Made by a program: the position numbers and the translations under genes
NCBI RefSeq assembly: GCF_030686865.1
Contig: NZ_JAQYUS010000010.1
Span: 21,143 to 85,142, forward strand
DNA: 64,000 bases
Origin: Kaistella sp. SH40-3
GTDB lineage: Bacteria; Bacteroidota; Bacteroidia; Flavobacteriales; Weeksellaceae
Direction of reading: 5' to 3'
In this document: piece after piece, positions 1 to 9,184 of the stretch
Layout of the letters: each line of letters starts with the position of its first letter
Position numbering within the stretch: the stretch's first letter is position 1
Notes under the pieces: generated by a model
Seen by the model: only the letters and a program-made list of their open reading frames with translations
What the model was told of the DNA's origin: nothing
The model's database searches: none

Positions 1-246
1 ATCAATGCCGTCTAGCATAGAGCGTCCGTCTCCTCTTTGAAATAAATCGTCGTAAGCGGCATTTTTAGAAAGAATAGAGTCCTGCGTTTCACCCAAATTT
101 AGAGATAGGTCTTGCGATACTTTTTCTGGCTGTTTCTCTTTATCTATATATTTTGTAGTCTGAAACCCGAGAAATAAAATAACCGGCAAAAGTATCAGTG
201 GAAAAATATATTTGGGTTGTTTAAAATTAATTTTCTTAAAATCCAT
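1..246 (-). CDS. traM: Conjugative transposon protein TraM, N-terminal part
   Basis: Partial: the reading frame starts at the ATG at 246-244 and runs off the left edge, giving 82 residues. The N-terminus is a short basic stretch (MDFKKINFKQPKY) followed by one hydrophobic segment (about residues 13-29) and then a polar periplasmic-looking region. That is the usual layout of Bacteroidetes TraM, a VirB10-like envelope-spanning subunit of the conjugation machine. It overlaps the upstream small gene by 11 bp and sits last in an M-L-K-J order read on the minus strand, as in CTnDOT. Assignment rests on order and the N-terminal motif; the rest of the protein is not visible. Confidence 0.75.
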   Translation of the reverse strand, partial: MDFKKINFKQPKYIFPLILLPVILFLGFQTTKYIDKEKQPEKVSQDLSLNLGETQDSILSKNAAYDDLFQRGDGRSMLDGID

Positions 247-601
247 TTTTTAAAGTTTGATATTGGTTGAACAAATATTCTATTCGAAGGCTGTCATTTT
301 TTGACAATGGACCACTTTCTCTTTTCTTCTTTAATGACTGAAGTTCCTTTACAATCCCATTCATTTTTTGGTCGCTTTTATCCATTTCCGCTCTAACCTG
401 ATCACTTTCAGAATACATTGTTGGAATTTTATTACCTATCGATAGTTTGGGCGTTAAAAAGTGATATTGAATAAAAATCAACCCGAAAGAAATTACCAGT
501 GTAACCATTACGTATCGGTACACTTTCTTTGGATGGTGATATATCCACTCTTTTAACCGAAGAAGATTTTTCTTCGTTAAATTATATTTTGCTGTAAACA
601 T
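236..601 (-). CDS. traL: TraL-like small conjugation membrane protein
   Basis: A 121-residue protein with a basic N-terminus, one membrane segment at about residues 30-47 (YVMVTLVISFGLIFIQ) and a coiled-coil-prone tail rich in K, E, S and Q. Its ATG shares one base with the traK stop (TAATG) and its end overlaps traM, so the three are translationally coupled. Position between TraK and TraM is that of TraL in CTnDOT-type elements. The sequence itself is poorly diagnostic, so the name is given mainly from gene order. Confidence 0.6.
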   Translation of the reverse strand: MFTAKYNLTKKNLLRLKEWIYHHPKKVYRYVMVTLVISFGLIFIQYHFLTPKLSIGNKIPTMYSESDQVRAEMDKSDQKMNGIVKELQSLKKKRESGPLSKNDSLRIEYLFNQYQTLKNGF

Positions 602-1215
602 TAGTAATTTGATTTTGCTTTGTTTGACAATTCACTGTTATCTAAAATCCTCCAGTTTCTTAATAATACTCCATGCGGATTATTAGGACTTCTGATCATA
701 TCTTCAAAATTTCCTTCCGTAATTAATTTTCTAATTATTAAAGTATTTTTTCTATTGATCATTTGAGTACCGTAATAGATGAATTTTTTGTTGGGTACAT
801 CCATTTTGATAGAATCATTACGCACTGTCACCAAAGAGTTTCCTGAGATGATCTGATTGTAAAAACCTTTCTCTCTCAAATTGGTGTATTCCTTCTTACC
901 GCTGTCATCAATGAGATAAAGAGATTTTTCAACATTTTCTTTTATGTATCTGTCATCCGGTGCTAGCGTGAAAAATAATCGATGAAACAGTTCAATTTGA
1001 GATTTGTATTCAACTGGTCTATTTAAAAGGTCATCGGTCTGTTTCACTAAAATTGGGACCCCATTATCAAGTACATATAGTGATTTTCTGGAATCCTGGA
1101 CGAGTTTATAGGCGAAAACAAATCCTGCAATTACAATCAATACCGCAAATAGAATCGATGCTATGGACACCACTTTATTGATTTTGATCTTTTGTTCTAT
1201 ATTTTTTACAAGCAT
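601..1215 (-). CDS. traK: Conjugative transposon protein TraK (VirB8-like)
   Basis: A 204-residue bitopic protein: short cytoplasmic N-terminus (MLVKNIEQKIKINKV), one strong transmembrane helix (about residues 15-38), then a soluble periplasmic domain of about 165 residues. The segment around RPVEYKSQIELFHRLFFTL is typical of Bacteroidetes TraK, a VirB8/TrbF-like core component that bridges the inner-membrane complex of the type IV secretion channel. It lies between traJ and traL in the conserved tra order. High confidence in family, no visible defects. Confidence 0.85.
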   Translation of the reverse strand: MLVKNIEQKIKINKVVSIASILFAVLIVIAGFVFAYKLVQDSRKSLYVLDNGVPILVKQTDDLLNRPVEYKSQIELFHRLFFTLAPDDRYIKENVEKSLYLIDDSGKKEYTNLREKGFYNQIISGNSLVTVRNDSIKMDVPNKKFIYYGTQMINRKNTLIIRKLITEGNFEDMIRSPNNPHGVLLRNWRILDNSELSNKAKSNY

Positions 1216-1266
1216 TTTAAAGTGATTTCTGATTAGATAATAAGTTTGAAGAATTTGATTTTAATC

Positions 1267-2490
1267 CTATTTTTTATTCATTTTATTTACTGATTTTGCA
1301 ATTTCTCTCGCAGCCGTTACGGCGCCCGCTGCTCCTCCTACTGCCGCCGCCGTTGCTGCTCTTCCGACGCTTGCAACCGTTCCTCCTGCTGCTTTACCTT
1401 TACTCATAATTCCAGCACCGCCTGCGGAAACAATTGAATCAGCAATAGATGGAACCATCAAAATTCCAATTCCGGTGATGATGTAAGCAACACATGGAAA
1501 AAGCGCGGTGTACATCATTCCACTATTTTGTACATAGACCCGAAGGGTGTTCATATCTGCAACACCTCCAGAATCGATAATAAGAGCATATCGATCCAAT
1601 TCCATTTGATAGCCAGACATAATGAGTTGTTGACCAATATTAATTACGGTATAAGTGATAAAACTGTAAAGATTAATATTGATGAATTTGGTGACCCAAT
1701 TATTAAATGAATTTTCAAATCCCGGAATTAGGGACATTCCGACCGCTATAGGCCCCAAAACTAGCAATACATAACTCCATATTTTCTGGATGAAGAAGAT
1801 GAGATAGGTGCATACGCGAAGAATGGTTAAAGAAACCGCTTCGATAATTTCAGCCAATGTTTTTTGAATCTTAAATTCCATCTTCATGTACCATTCTTTT
1901 GCTGGTGCGAGCAATTTATCTACATCGATATCAAACCAACTGTCATCTCCTTTTTTCTCCAGTTTATCTAAAGTTTCCTGTTTCGCTTCTTCCTCTGCCT
2001 GTGTTTTGATTAATATTTCTAAAATTTGATTTTGCTTTTTAAACCGTTCAACTCGTAAATCATTTGCGTCTTTCTCTATATCTTGAAATAGCGCAATTCC
2101 AGGTTCTGCAAGAGATTGTAGCGGATATTGAATCATGCTGGTGAAAGCACCCCAATACATTAGAATAAAAGCGACGATGGTAGGACGAATCATTGGCGTC
2201 ACTTCCCACGGTCTTGCACCTTCCTGCATTTGCCAACCGAGATAACCCATATAACACAATGCTCCAAAACCACCAATTGCCTGACCCAACATTACGGCAC
2301 CCGCAGATTGTGCCGCCATTGTCGTGTCGAGTTTGGTGAAGGCTTCCATAAACCATTTTTCAAACGCACCGTCACCTTTTAAAAATTGCAGCAGTTTGCT
2401 GTAACTTTCAGTATCTCCAGTTTGTCCAAATGCAACCGTTGGCAAAAGAAATAAGACAAGACAGATTATTAAGGTTAAATATTTTTTCAT
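1267..2490 (-). CDS. traJ: Conjugative transposon protein TraJ (VirB6/TrbL-like)
   Basis: A 407-residue polytopic inner-membrane protein with a signal-like N-terminus (MKKYLTLIICLVLFLLPTV), several membrane helices (about residues 65-90, 97-117, 215-255, 275-290, 325-350) and a Gly/Ala-rich C-terminal tail (SAGGAGIMSKGKAAGG). This is the architecture of TraJ, the VirB6-like channel subunit. The stop of the upstream 274-aa gene lies only 3 bp away from its start, so it is in the same operon. Confidence 0.85.
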   Translation of the reverse strand: MKKYLTLIICLVLFLLPTVAFGQTGDTESYSKLLQFLKGDGAFEKWFMEAFTKLDTTMAAQSAGAVMLGQAIGGFGALCYMGYLGWQMQEGARPWEVTPMIRPTIVAFILMYWGAFTSMIQYPLQSLAEPGIALFQDIEKDANDLRVERFKKQNQILEILIKTQAEEEAKQETLDKLEKKGDDSWFDIDVDKLLAPAKEWYMKMEFKIQKTLAEIIEAVSLTILRVCTYLIFFIQKIWSYVLLVLGPIAVGMSLIPGFENSFNNWVTKFININLYSFITYTVINIGQQLIMSGYQMELDRYALIIDSGGVADMNTLRVYVQNSGMMYTALFPCVAYIITGIGILMVPSIADSIVSAGGAGIMSKGKAAGGTVASVGRAATAAAVGGAAGAVTAAREIAKSVNKMNKK

Positions 2491-2493
2491 GAT

Positions 2494-3318
2494 TTAAAAT
2501 TTATTATGGTATTCAATCATTATTTTTTGCGCAATTTGTAGATCTACCGGATTCCAATCAGATCCTAATTTTGTTCTTGATGTTGTCAAAAGTTTTTTAT
2601 AGTCCAGAAATAAATTGTTTTTCTGGTCGAATACTCTTAACTGATTCGCAAACCTTCTCCAACCGATTAGAGTTTCATGGTACATCAGAAATCGTTTTCC
2701 ACGAGGCATGTCCATCGTGCGTGAATTTTTGTAATGATCTTTTAGCAGTGCTAATTCTTTTTCGAGGTGTGCAATACCTCCGTTTGCCAACATATTCTGA
2801 TAAGTTTTATCATCCTTTAAATGCCACTTAACATAATTTTGAGGATTCTCTGAAAAGTCAGTTAAAGGTTTTAGCATTTTTTTATAATAGAGCAACCAAA
2901 GAGGATCTGCAGCTACAGTTGCTGAAGTCCAGTGTGCTAAATCCTGAACATTTCTAGTGTACAAAGTATCTACCTGTACTTTAATTCTTGCCGCTTCCGC
3001 CCTTTGAAATTCTAATTCTACAAGTCTCTGAACTTCCAGTCCCGTTGGTTTCAAAGGACGAATATCGGCTCCGTTTTTATAATTTCTGTTTCTTGCAGGA
3101 GATAACCAGCCCCAGACAGTGGCATAGGCAAAATTGGTTTGAATCCCTAATGTATATTTCGGATACGGACGAAAATCCCCCCATGATTCGAAGACCATTC
3201 TCTTATTGTGTGCAACAATTGACGGATCGTTTAGTCTTTTTACCTGTCCGAAGACAGAACCTATACTGCCGGAAAAAATCATTAATAAAAGTGCCTGAAT
3301 AAATTTTTTTTTCATCAT
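2494..3318 (-). CDS. Exported protein of the tra cluster, function unknown
   Basis: A 274-residue protein with a clear signal peptide (MMKKKFIQALLLMIFSGSIGSVFG) and no other membrane segment, so it is probably periplasmic. It is rich in aromatic and basic residues and contains no motif I recognise. It sits between the TraI-like paralogues and traJ and is transcribed with them, so a structural or assembly role in the conjugation apparatus is inferred from position only. Confidence 0.6.
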   Translation of the reverse strand: MMKKKFIQALLLMIFSGSIGSVFGQVKRLNDPSIVAHNKRMVFESWGDFRPYPKYTLGIQTNFAYATVWGWLSPARNRNYKNGADIRPLKPTGLEVQRLVELEFQRAEAARIKVQVDTLYTRNVQDLAHWTSATVAADPLWLLYYKKMLKPLTDFSENPQNYVKWHLKDDKTYQNMLANGGIAHLEKELALLKDHYKNSRTMDMPRGKRFLMYHETLIGWRRFANQLRVFDQKNNLFLDYKKLLTTSRTKLGSDWNPVDLQIAQKIMIEYHNKF

Positions 3319-3353
3319 CGTGTTTAGATTTTATATAAATTGCTGTGCATTTT

Positions 3354-4028
3354 TTAATCTACAGACAGAATAAATTTGTACTTTTCTATAATTCCTTTCA
3401 CGATCATTCTATCTAAATTGACATAAGTATTGATGGTCGGAATTTGGTAGATGTAAGGCGTTTTTCTAGCATTTTTCAACCTGATTTTTATACATATCAA
3501 GTAGCCATTAATCATTTGTGCTTTCGTCGATAGGTTTTGAATCAATACTTGTCTGTCATAAGGATCCATTAAAAAATCATTTTCTTCATGCAGAATATCA
3601 TTCGTTAGTTCTGATTGCATTTTCAAAAGCTCCTGCGCTGCACCGATGTAAAATCTATTCAATAATATGGCATATTCAGGATGTTGTGCAGTGAGAGACA
3701 AGACATCATTTGCATTGACGCCGATTTGGCCAAAGGTTTTTGACAAATAATACAATTGTTTTCCCTGCCTTATTGCAGCATTTACATTGGTAAGTTTGTC
3801 ATAAATGAAATTTTGAATGGCAACGATTTGTGCTAACTTTTGATTGATTTCATCATACGTTTTCTTCTGTTTTTCATAGGAGTTTAAATAAGATTCATTG
3901 CTCGCCAAACGCACTGCTTGGTTTTTGGTTAATTGAATTAGTAGTTTATCATTATAGACAACAGTTTGAGCGTTCAACTTTAAAAAAGCAATGGAAACAA
4001 TTATGGAAAAGAGTAATATTTTTTTCAT
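3354..4028 (-). CDS. TraI-like exported conjugation protein, paralogue 3
   Basis: A 224-residue protein with signal peptide (MKKILLFSIIVSIAFLKLNA) and a helical, Gln/Lys-rich mature region. It ends in a pattern shared with its two upstream neighbours: Y-[VI]-N-x-D-x-x-I-V-x-x-I-(8)-F close to the C-terminus (here YVNLDRMIVKGIIEKYKF). Length, signal peptide and terminal motif show that the three are tandem paralogues. In CTnDOT the equivalent position between TraG and TraJ holds TraI, a periplasmic protein; a VirB5-like role is only an inference. Confidence 0.6.
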   Translation of the reverse strand: MKKILLFSIIVSIAFLKLNAQTVVYNDKLLIQLTKNQAVRLASNESYLNSYEKQKKTYDEINQKLAQIVAIQNFIYDKLTNVNAAIRQGKQLYYLSKTFGQIGVNANDVLSLTAQHPEYAILLNRFYIGAAQELLKMQSELTNDILHEENDFLMDPYDRQVLIQNLSTKAQMINGYLICIKIRLKNARKTPYIYQIPTINTYVNLDRMIVKGIIEKYKFILSVD

Positions 4029-4037
4029 AAAATCGAT

Positions 4038-4715
4038 TTAAAAATGACTGATGATCTGTTCTACAATCTGCTTATCTTTATTAATGTAATTAAGGATTAC
4101 AAATCTTGTCCATTCAACTTTGCGTTTAATATCTCTTACTTTCATTAACATAAAAAGAGCGTCTCTTCTCAAATTCGTTACTTCTGCCAAAGCGTATTCT
4201 AGTAAGATTTTTCTTTCTGCTTTTTCCATTTGATTGATCGCGCCGTACGAAATCACGATACCAGAAAGTAATCTTACCACCATTTGCATATCATCTATAA
4301 ACCTGATTTCGGCAGGCAGAACAACAACTAACGAATAAGGCGCAGTTTGGATTTCTGTAATAATTTTTTCTTGGATGTCCTGAATTTTCTGACTTTCCAA
4401 AAAAATGGCATAACCTGTTGGAATGGCTTGCATGGCAAAATCTACCAATCGTAATCTCTCTTGAATTTTGGTCGTGGTTTCTTTAAATTTTTCCCACTCC
4501 TTTTTGTTAACCACTTCAGCGGCCAAATTGATATCCTGTCGATTTTTCATCGTTTTTTGTCGGTCGTTTTCTTCCATGGTGTGACGAATTTCTTGATTCA
4601 TCATTGGAAACGACACATTCTCTTTTTGCCAGGGCGGAGTTGTGTTTCCACCGGAAGAAGTCAAAACCACATAAACTGCAGGTAAAAAAATGGAAAGGAT
4701 CAATCTATTTTTCAT
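4038..4715 (-). CDS. TraI-like exported conjugation protein, paralogue 2
   Basis: 225 residues with a hydrophobic leader (MKNRLILSIFLPAVYVVLTSSG). The mature part is helical and charged. The C-terminal end (YINKDKQIVEQIISHF) matches the closing motif of the genes on either side, so it is the middle member of a tandem triplication. It lies 9 bp from the next gene. It is the most diverged of the three: the conserved asparagine-rich middle is less obvious. Likely periplasmic part of the transfer apparatus, by position. Confidence 0.6.
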   Translation of the reverse strand: MKNRLILSIFLPAVYVVLTSSGGNTTPPWQKENVSFPMMNQEIRHTMEENDRQKTMKNRQDINLAAEVVNKKEWEKFKETTTKIQERLRLVDFAMQAIPTGYAIFLESQKIQDIQEKIITEIQTAPYSLVVVLPAEIRFIDDMQMVVRLLSGIVISYGAINQMEKAERKILLEYALAEVTNLRRDALFMLMKVRDIKRKVEWTRFVILNYINKDKQIVEQIISHF

Positions 4716-4731
4716 GGCATGAGTTTTAATT

Positions 4732-5409
4732 TTAAAATCGATTCTTATACGTCCACATGATATTTTGCACGATGCTCATATCCGTATTGATGTAGCCTTG
4801 AAAAGGATTGATTGATTGAAACCAACCCAGTCTGATTGCCCGCTCAATATTTAGTTTTGTAGCAAGCAACCAGATTTTAAGCATCGTAACATTTTGTGAA
4901 ACTGAAAAAAGTAATTTGTACCGATCACCTGCTGTCGCAAGATTTAATTCTCCAGGCTTTAATAAGTCCGTAACATCAGTCGACAGTTTTATCACTTGCT
5001 CATAAGCTTTTTGGGTTGCCTTAACACCAAAAACTGCGAATTGAGGTTTGTCACTTGTCAATTCTAAAATATCGCTTGAATATTGTAAACATCGGTCTAA
5101 CTCATTATAGATACTCACCACCTGTACTCCATTTTTTAAAGTTCCGGATACTTCATTTAAACCTTTTAATACTTTATTTTGAATATTGTTTGCAACAGTC
5201 ATTTGAGTACTAACCCAAGTTTGAGCCTGCTGTAATTTGGTCTGCTGCTCCAAGGTTTTTTCCTGCTGATTTTCTAAATTATCAGAATATAATTTGAGAG
5301 CGAGTGTGGTTGTTACGTCAATATAAATGTTTTGAGCAAGCGCAAAACTTCCCGCAAATAACAATACGGTGATACTAAACTTTTTCATATTCAAATTTTT
5401 TAGATTCAA
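4732..5409 (-). CDS. TraI-like exported conjugation protein, paralogue 1
   Basis: 225 residues. The annotated start includes MNLKNLN before a second methionine at residue 8 that begins a standard signal peptide (KKFSITVLLFAGSFALAQ); the second start at 5388 is equally plausible. Its end (YINTDMSIVQNIMWTYKNRF) carries the motif shared with the two downstream genes. The first start overlaps the end of traG by 35 bp, again suggesting coupling. Probably periplasmic. Confidence 0.6.
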   Translation of the reverse strand: MNLKNLNMKKFSITVLLFAGSFALAQNIYIDVTTTLALKLYSDNLENQQEKTLEQQTKLQQAQTWVSTQMTVANNIQNKVLKGLNEVSGTLKNGVQVVSIYNELDRCLQYSSDILELTSDKPQFAVFGVKATQKAYEQVIKLSTDVTDLLKPGELNLATAGDRYKLLFSVSQNVTMLKIWLLATKLNIERAIRLGWFQSINPFQGYINTDMSIVQNIMWTYKNRF

Positions 5410-8400
5410 CGAGTTCTTTAAAATTGATTTGTCTGTCGATGAGTTCCTGATCTATTATTTTTAGAATATTTTGATCGTTATACTGGACCTTTAAGTTTTT
5501 GTAGTAATCAATTACTTCACGATCCAATGGCTGTTTGTAAAGATTAACCAAGCCGACCATATTTTCCATCTTATCATCAAGAATTGAAAAATCCTTTACA
5601 AATAATTGAAGTGCTTCATCATAATTATCAGAATGATCTGCGTAATATTCAATGGCGATTTTTTCGGGCTTTTCTGTGGTGTAGGTTAGATATTGCTCTA
5701 GTGAAACTTCATTTCCATACACTTCTCCTTTAGAACCTCGCTTGATGTAAAATTCTTTGAAACGACTTCTTCCGAATTTGTTATTCAAATTATTAATGGT
5801 GAAAATTTTATTTTGCTCCACTTTATTAAGGGAAAGAAGAGATGCGATTTTATCAAAATTATCTTTGAATTTAGTTTGATCGAGAAGGATAAACGTGTCA
5901 GAATTATTAATGATAGAATCTTTTACTACCGTATTTCCTATAATGTCATCTAGTTCCTGCGTAACCACAACGGCTTCTCCCCAGAATTTTCGCACCGTTT
6001 TGTACAGATATAAGATATATCCTCCCATTAATTTAGAAGCAATTGCTTTCCACGCTTCTTCAATAATTAATGCTTTCCTTCTGTCTTTCCGCAAACGCAT
6101 TTTCTGGATGAAGGTATCCATGATGATGAGCGTTACGATTGGAAATAATTTTGGATTATCTTTTACATTGTCGATTTCAAAAACGATGAAAGGTTCATCA
6201 AACAAGGTACTGTCCGCATTTTCGTTCAATGTTGTTCCATATCTTCCACCTTTATAAAAGTCTTTTAAAACAAATAAAAATGTGCGAAGTTTAAATTCAT
6301 TTTCATCAATTTTATGCTTTTTATTATTTAAATAAATTGGTAAGAATTGATCGCAATATTCATAAAAACTATTGAACGATAATTCCGAAACAGATAGTTT
6401 TTCCTCCAATTCTATGATTCTTTTTATTAATGCATTCCTAATTGCATATTGCCATTCATCACTGTTTTCAGGGCGTTTAATAATGGATTTTGTCTTGGTA
6501 ATAATGAGTTGAGATTCGTCATAGATCTTTCTTCTCACTTCATCATTTAAAGTTTCATAAGCTTCAAAAACTTTAAAAAATTTTGATGAATCATAATCAG
6601 GATCATTGGAATTTTTATCTGGATGATACAACTGAATTAATTTCCGTCCTTTCTCTCGAATGTCTTTCGGACTTGCATCAAACATAATTTCCAAAATGTC
6701 GTAATAGGTTTGATTTTCTTTTACTTCATTTTCATATTCCGCCTGAATATCTTCTTCGTGAATATTATATTTTTTCAAATATTGAAACAGTTCATCAGAA
6801 CTTTTATCTTTAAACCACTCACTTCCACCCTTAAAAAACTGATGGTAATAAGACATTAAAACATTATCTAAAATGGATTTTTGAGTGGAACTCATCGAAG
6901 CCTCTGCACCTTGCCAAATCAAGAAAATAAGGTTGGTTAGAAATTCTATTTTTTCAATGTTGAATTCTTCTTTATCCATTAAAAAAGGATTCATCGTGAT
7001 TGGCTTTTCTTCGGTGTATTGAATGTATCTTCCCCCCTTATAAGCGCACAAACCAGAATAAGAATCTCCCGTATCTACAATGATGACATCATAATTATAA
7101 GTGAGGTATTGCTCCACGATATTATTCATCAGGAAAGATTTACCAGAACCGGACGGACCAAGTACAAACTTATTTCTGTTATTTATTCTGCCGGTTTTCA
7201 TTGGTAAATCTGAAGGATCTATTTTTAGTGGAACGCCTTGTCTATCAGTAAATCGCAGATAGAAATTAGAATCTTCGTTCAAGGGATAACTTTCTTTAAA
7301 AAAAAAACAAAGCGCCGCTTCGCTTGTCGTTGTAAAAAGATCATAGGATTTTAATTCCACGGCATTTCCGGGAATACAACAGCGAAAAAGCTCTAATTGA
7401 TTGTAGGAATTTTGCGAAACAATAATTCCTTTCATGAACAATTTATTCTCAATCAAGGATTGGGTTTCTTCCATTTTCTCCAAGGAATCTGTGGAATAGC
7501 ATATTGAAAAATGAGCGTCTACGATGAGTTGACCGTCCATTGCAATATGGTGTAACAGTTCATCTATTTCTTCTGCAACAATGGCATTTGACGGGGAATT
7601 ATTGGCTACACCTTCGTGTTTTTTCTTCTTTTTTTCTAATTCCCGTTGCTTCGGTGCTTGCTGTTGTATAGAAATAATTTGATTATAAATAACTGTTTTA
7701 TAGTCTTCCAGTTCATTGATAAAAGAAAAATTATCTACCGCAGTTTCCGATGCAGAACCATTTCCACCTAAATAGGAATAAGTCTCAATTTCCGAAGGCA
7801 ATTCAATTTTTTCTACATCTACAAAACTGATAGTTTTTACGAATTTATCTCCAATAATCAAATGTTCACTCGTTGCTTTGATATTATTAAATGAAGGTGT
7901 TTTGGTAAAGTTCATGGTAAGAACACCGTTGATGTAGTAATCTAAATCCTTCTCTTTCAGAAATTGCGGATCGCATTCGTTCTGAGATAGCAGCATGAAT
8001 ATCTTCAGACACTTATCACGCAGAACTTTGTAAGATTTTGCGGAATATTTATAAGTATTCTTCTTTGAATTTTGATCTACAATGTCTGTGAAAAGTAAAA
8101 GCGTGTCTATTGTTTTAAACAGTCTTCCATCAAAATGTTCTGAATATTTGTTCTGAAGAAATTCCGTAGATTTTTCAGCAACATATTCTTTTTTGCTAAA
8201 AATATCAATTTTCTGTACGATATGATTTTCACCAATGATTGAAACAACTTGGTTCAAAATAGTATGAAATTGAAGATAGGCATCTGGATCTGCCGAATAT
8301 TGTTCCACATTATTTTTGATTTGAATTCCAATAATTGGATTTCCAAACTGTCCAATAAGCGCATCAAAATTCCATTTGTTATCTTTCCCATAATCGTAAC

Positions 8401-8470
8401 CGATAAAAGGAATCTCAAATGTTTTTTTCTTTAGTTTCATAGGAAGATATTTATTTTTTTGAAAGGTCAT
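5375..8470 (-). CDS. traG: TraG conjugation ATPase (VirB4-like) with inserted J-domain
   Basis: 1031 residues. An N-terminal VirB4/TraG domain precedes a P-loop ATPase core with Walker A GPSGSGKS (residues 438-445) and Walker B-like LIIEEAW (801-807). It energises the type IV secretion channel from the inner membrane. It is roughly 200 residues longer than I expect for Bacteroides TraG. The excess includes residues about 587-654, which read as a DnaJ J-domain: YYDILEI at the start, the signature HPD at 616-618 followed by KN, then FKVFEAYETLND and RRKIYDE. The segment lies between Walker A and Walker B, in the lobe that normally holds a variable helical insert. A second in-frame start is Met11 (8440), giving MKLKKKTFEIPFIGYD, which may be the true N-terminus. 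Confidence 0.9.
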   Translation of the reverse strand: MTFQKNKYLPMKLKKKTFEIPFIGYDYGKDNKWNFDALIGQFGNPIIGIQIKNNVEQYSADPDAYLQFHTILNQVVSIIGENHIVQKIDIFSKKEYVAEKSTEFLQNKYSEHFDGRLFKTIDTLLLFTDIVDQNSKKNTYKYSAKSYKVLRDKCLKIFMLLSQNECDPQFLKEKDLDYYINGVLTMNFTKTPSFNNIKATSEHLIIGDKFVKTISFVDVEKIELPSEIETYSYLGGNGSASETAVDNFSFINELEDYKTVIYNQIISIQQQAPKQRELEKKKKKHEGVANNSPSNAIVAEEIDELLHHIAMDGQLIVDAHFSICYSTDSLEKMEETQSLIENKLFMKGIIVSQNSYNQLELFRCCIPGNAVELKSYDLFTTTSEAALCFFFKESYPLNEDSNFYLRFTDRQGVPLKIDPSDLPMKTGRINNRNKFVLGPSGSGKSFLMNNIVEQYLTYNYDVIIVDTGDSYSGLCAYKGGRYIQYTEEKPITMNPFLMDKEEFNIEKIEFLTNLIFLIWQGAEASMSSTQKSILDNVLMSYYHQFFKGGSEWFKDKSSDELFQYLKKYNIHEEDIQAEYENEVKENQTYYDILEIMFDASPKDIREKGRKLIQLYHPDKNSNDPDYDSSKFFKVFEAYETLNDEVRRKIYDESQLIITKTKSIIKRPENSDEWQYAIRNALIKRIIELEEKLSVSELSFNSFYEYCDQFLPIYLNNKKHKIDENEFKLRTFLFVLKDFYKGGRYGTTLNENADSTLFDEPFIVFEIDNVKDNPKLFPIVTLIIMDTFIQKMRLRKDRRKALIIEEAWKAIASKLMGGYILYLYKTVRKFWGEAVVVTQELDDIIGNTVVKDSIINNSDTFILLDQTKFKDNFDKIASLLSLNKVEQNKIFTINNLNNKFGRSRFKEFYIKRGSKGEVYGNEVSLEQYLTYTTEKPEKIAIEYYADHSDNYDEALQLFVKDFSILDDKMENMVGLVNLYKQPLDREVIDYYKNLKVQYNDQNILKIIDQELIDRQINFKELVESKKFEYEKV

Positions 8471-8532
8471 ATATTATCGTCTCAAGGTCAATCGGAGTTT
8501 GCATTCAAATTTGACAAGGGCGATTTCATATT

Positions 8533-8829
8533 CTACTTTTTAGCTAAAAGTTTTGCATTTTTGAATTTAATAGGCATGATGTGTAATTCTTCTTCATTTT
8601 TTGTTTTGTTGTAAAGCCCTTTAGAATCCTGTGTTTTATAACTCAGAAAAATACCGGTTCCGCCCATTGCTCCTCCGATGAGCATTCCAAAAAGCCCGAA
8701 TAATGAAGACAGAATTGCGATAATGACCAGTCCGCCGACGGCTGAACCCATTGCATAGTAGATATACTTGTCTTTCAGACCGAAAAATATAAGGGGTTTT
8801 TTAAGCCCCTTATAAAGAAAGTACCCCAC
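8533..8829 (-). CDS. traF: Conjugation protein TraF (DUF4133), GTG start
   Basis: 98 residues if started at the GTG at 8829-8827, which overlaps the traE stop by one base (TAGTG). The product then begins MGYFLYKGLKKPLIFFGLK, the usual N-terminus of DUF4133/TraF proteins; a longer ATG version at 8889 adds 20 residues read through traE and is unlikely. Two hydrophobic segments (about residues 25-45 and 46-64) make it a small inner-membrane protein. An 8-bp perfect hairpin (8789-8796 with 8806-8813) lies over codons 6-13. Confidence 0.85.
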   Translation of the reverse strand: MGYFLYKGLKKPLIFFGLKDKYIYYAMGSAVGGLVIIAILSSLFGLFGMLIGGAMGGTGIFLSYKTQDSKGLYNKTKNEEELHIMPIKFKNAKLLAKK

Positions 8830-9149
8830 TAGAATATTGCCGCAATGAAGGTTGGAACTAACAGCAGGAAAATACAAGCGCCGCCCCAACCAACAATCTC
8901 TTTGTTGATGTCCTGGTCACCGTTCGTCCATTTGTTATAAATTCTGATTCCACCAACCGTTCCTACAATAGCACCAATAGCATAAATCAGTAATCCAAGG
9001 TCATTGATATATCCTGAAATTGTAGTTGCGGCTGCACCCAGTGCAGCACTTCCACCAGATTGCGCAAACGCAGTACTCAAGGAAAAGAGGACTACAAAAG
9101 CAGTCAAACTTCTTTTCATCATTTTGTGTTTTTTCAAATTTTGATTCAT
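8829..9149 (-). CDS. traE: Conjugation protein TraE (DUF4134)
   Basis: 106 residues: a signal sequence (alternative start MKRSLTAFVVLFSLSTAFAQ at Met11) then a Gly/Ala-rich stretch and two hydrophobic helices with the motif GGIRIYNKWTNGDQDI and GWGGACIFLLLVPTF, typical of DUF4134/TraE, a VirB2-like small subunit. It is followed immediately by traF. The segment IRIYNKW is characteristic of the family. Confidence 0.85.
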   Translation of the reverse strand: MNQNLKKHKMMKRSLTAFVVLFSLSTAFAQSGGSAALGAAATTISGYINDLGLLIYAIGAIVGTVGGIRIYNKWTNGDQDINKEIVGWGGACIFLLLVPTFIAAIF

Positions 9150-9184
9150 CTTTTTTAAAATATTTAAGGTTTAATTTTGTGTTT

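Noticed and set aside
1528..1710. Antisense frame within traJ
   Set aside because: Shadow of a conserved gene.
6509..6712. Separate dnaJ gene fused by assembly error
   Set aside because: The frame is continuous on both sides and TraG motifs resume downstream in the same frame.
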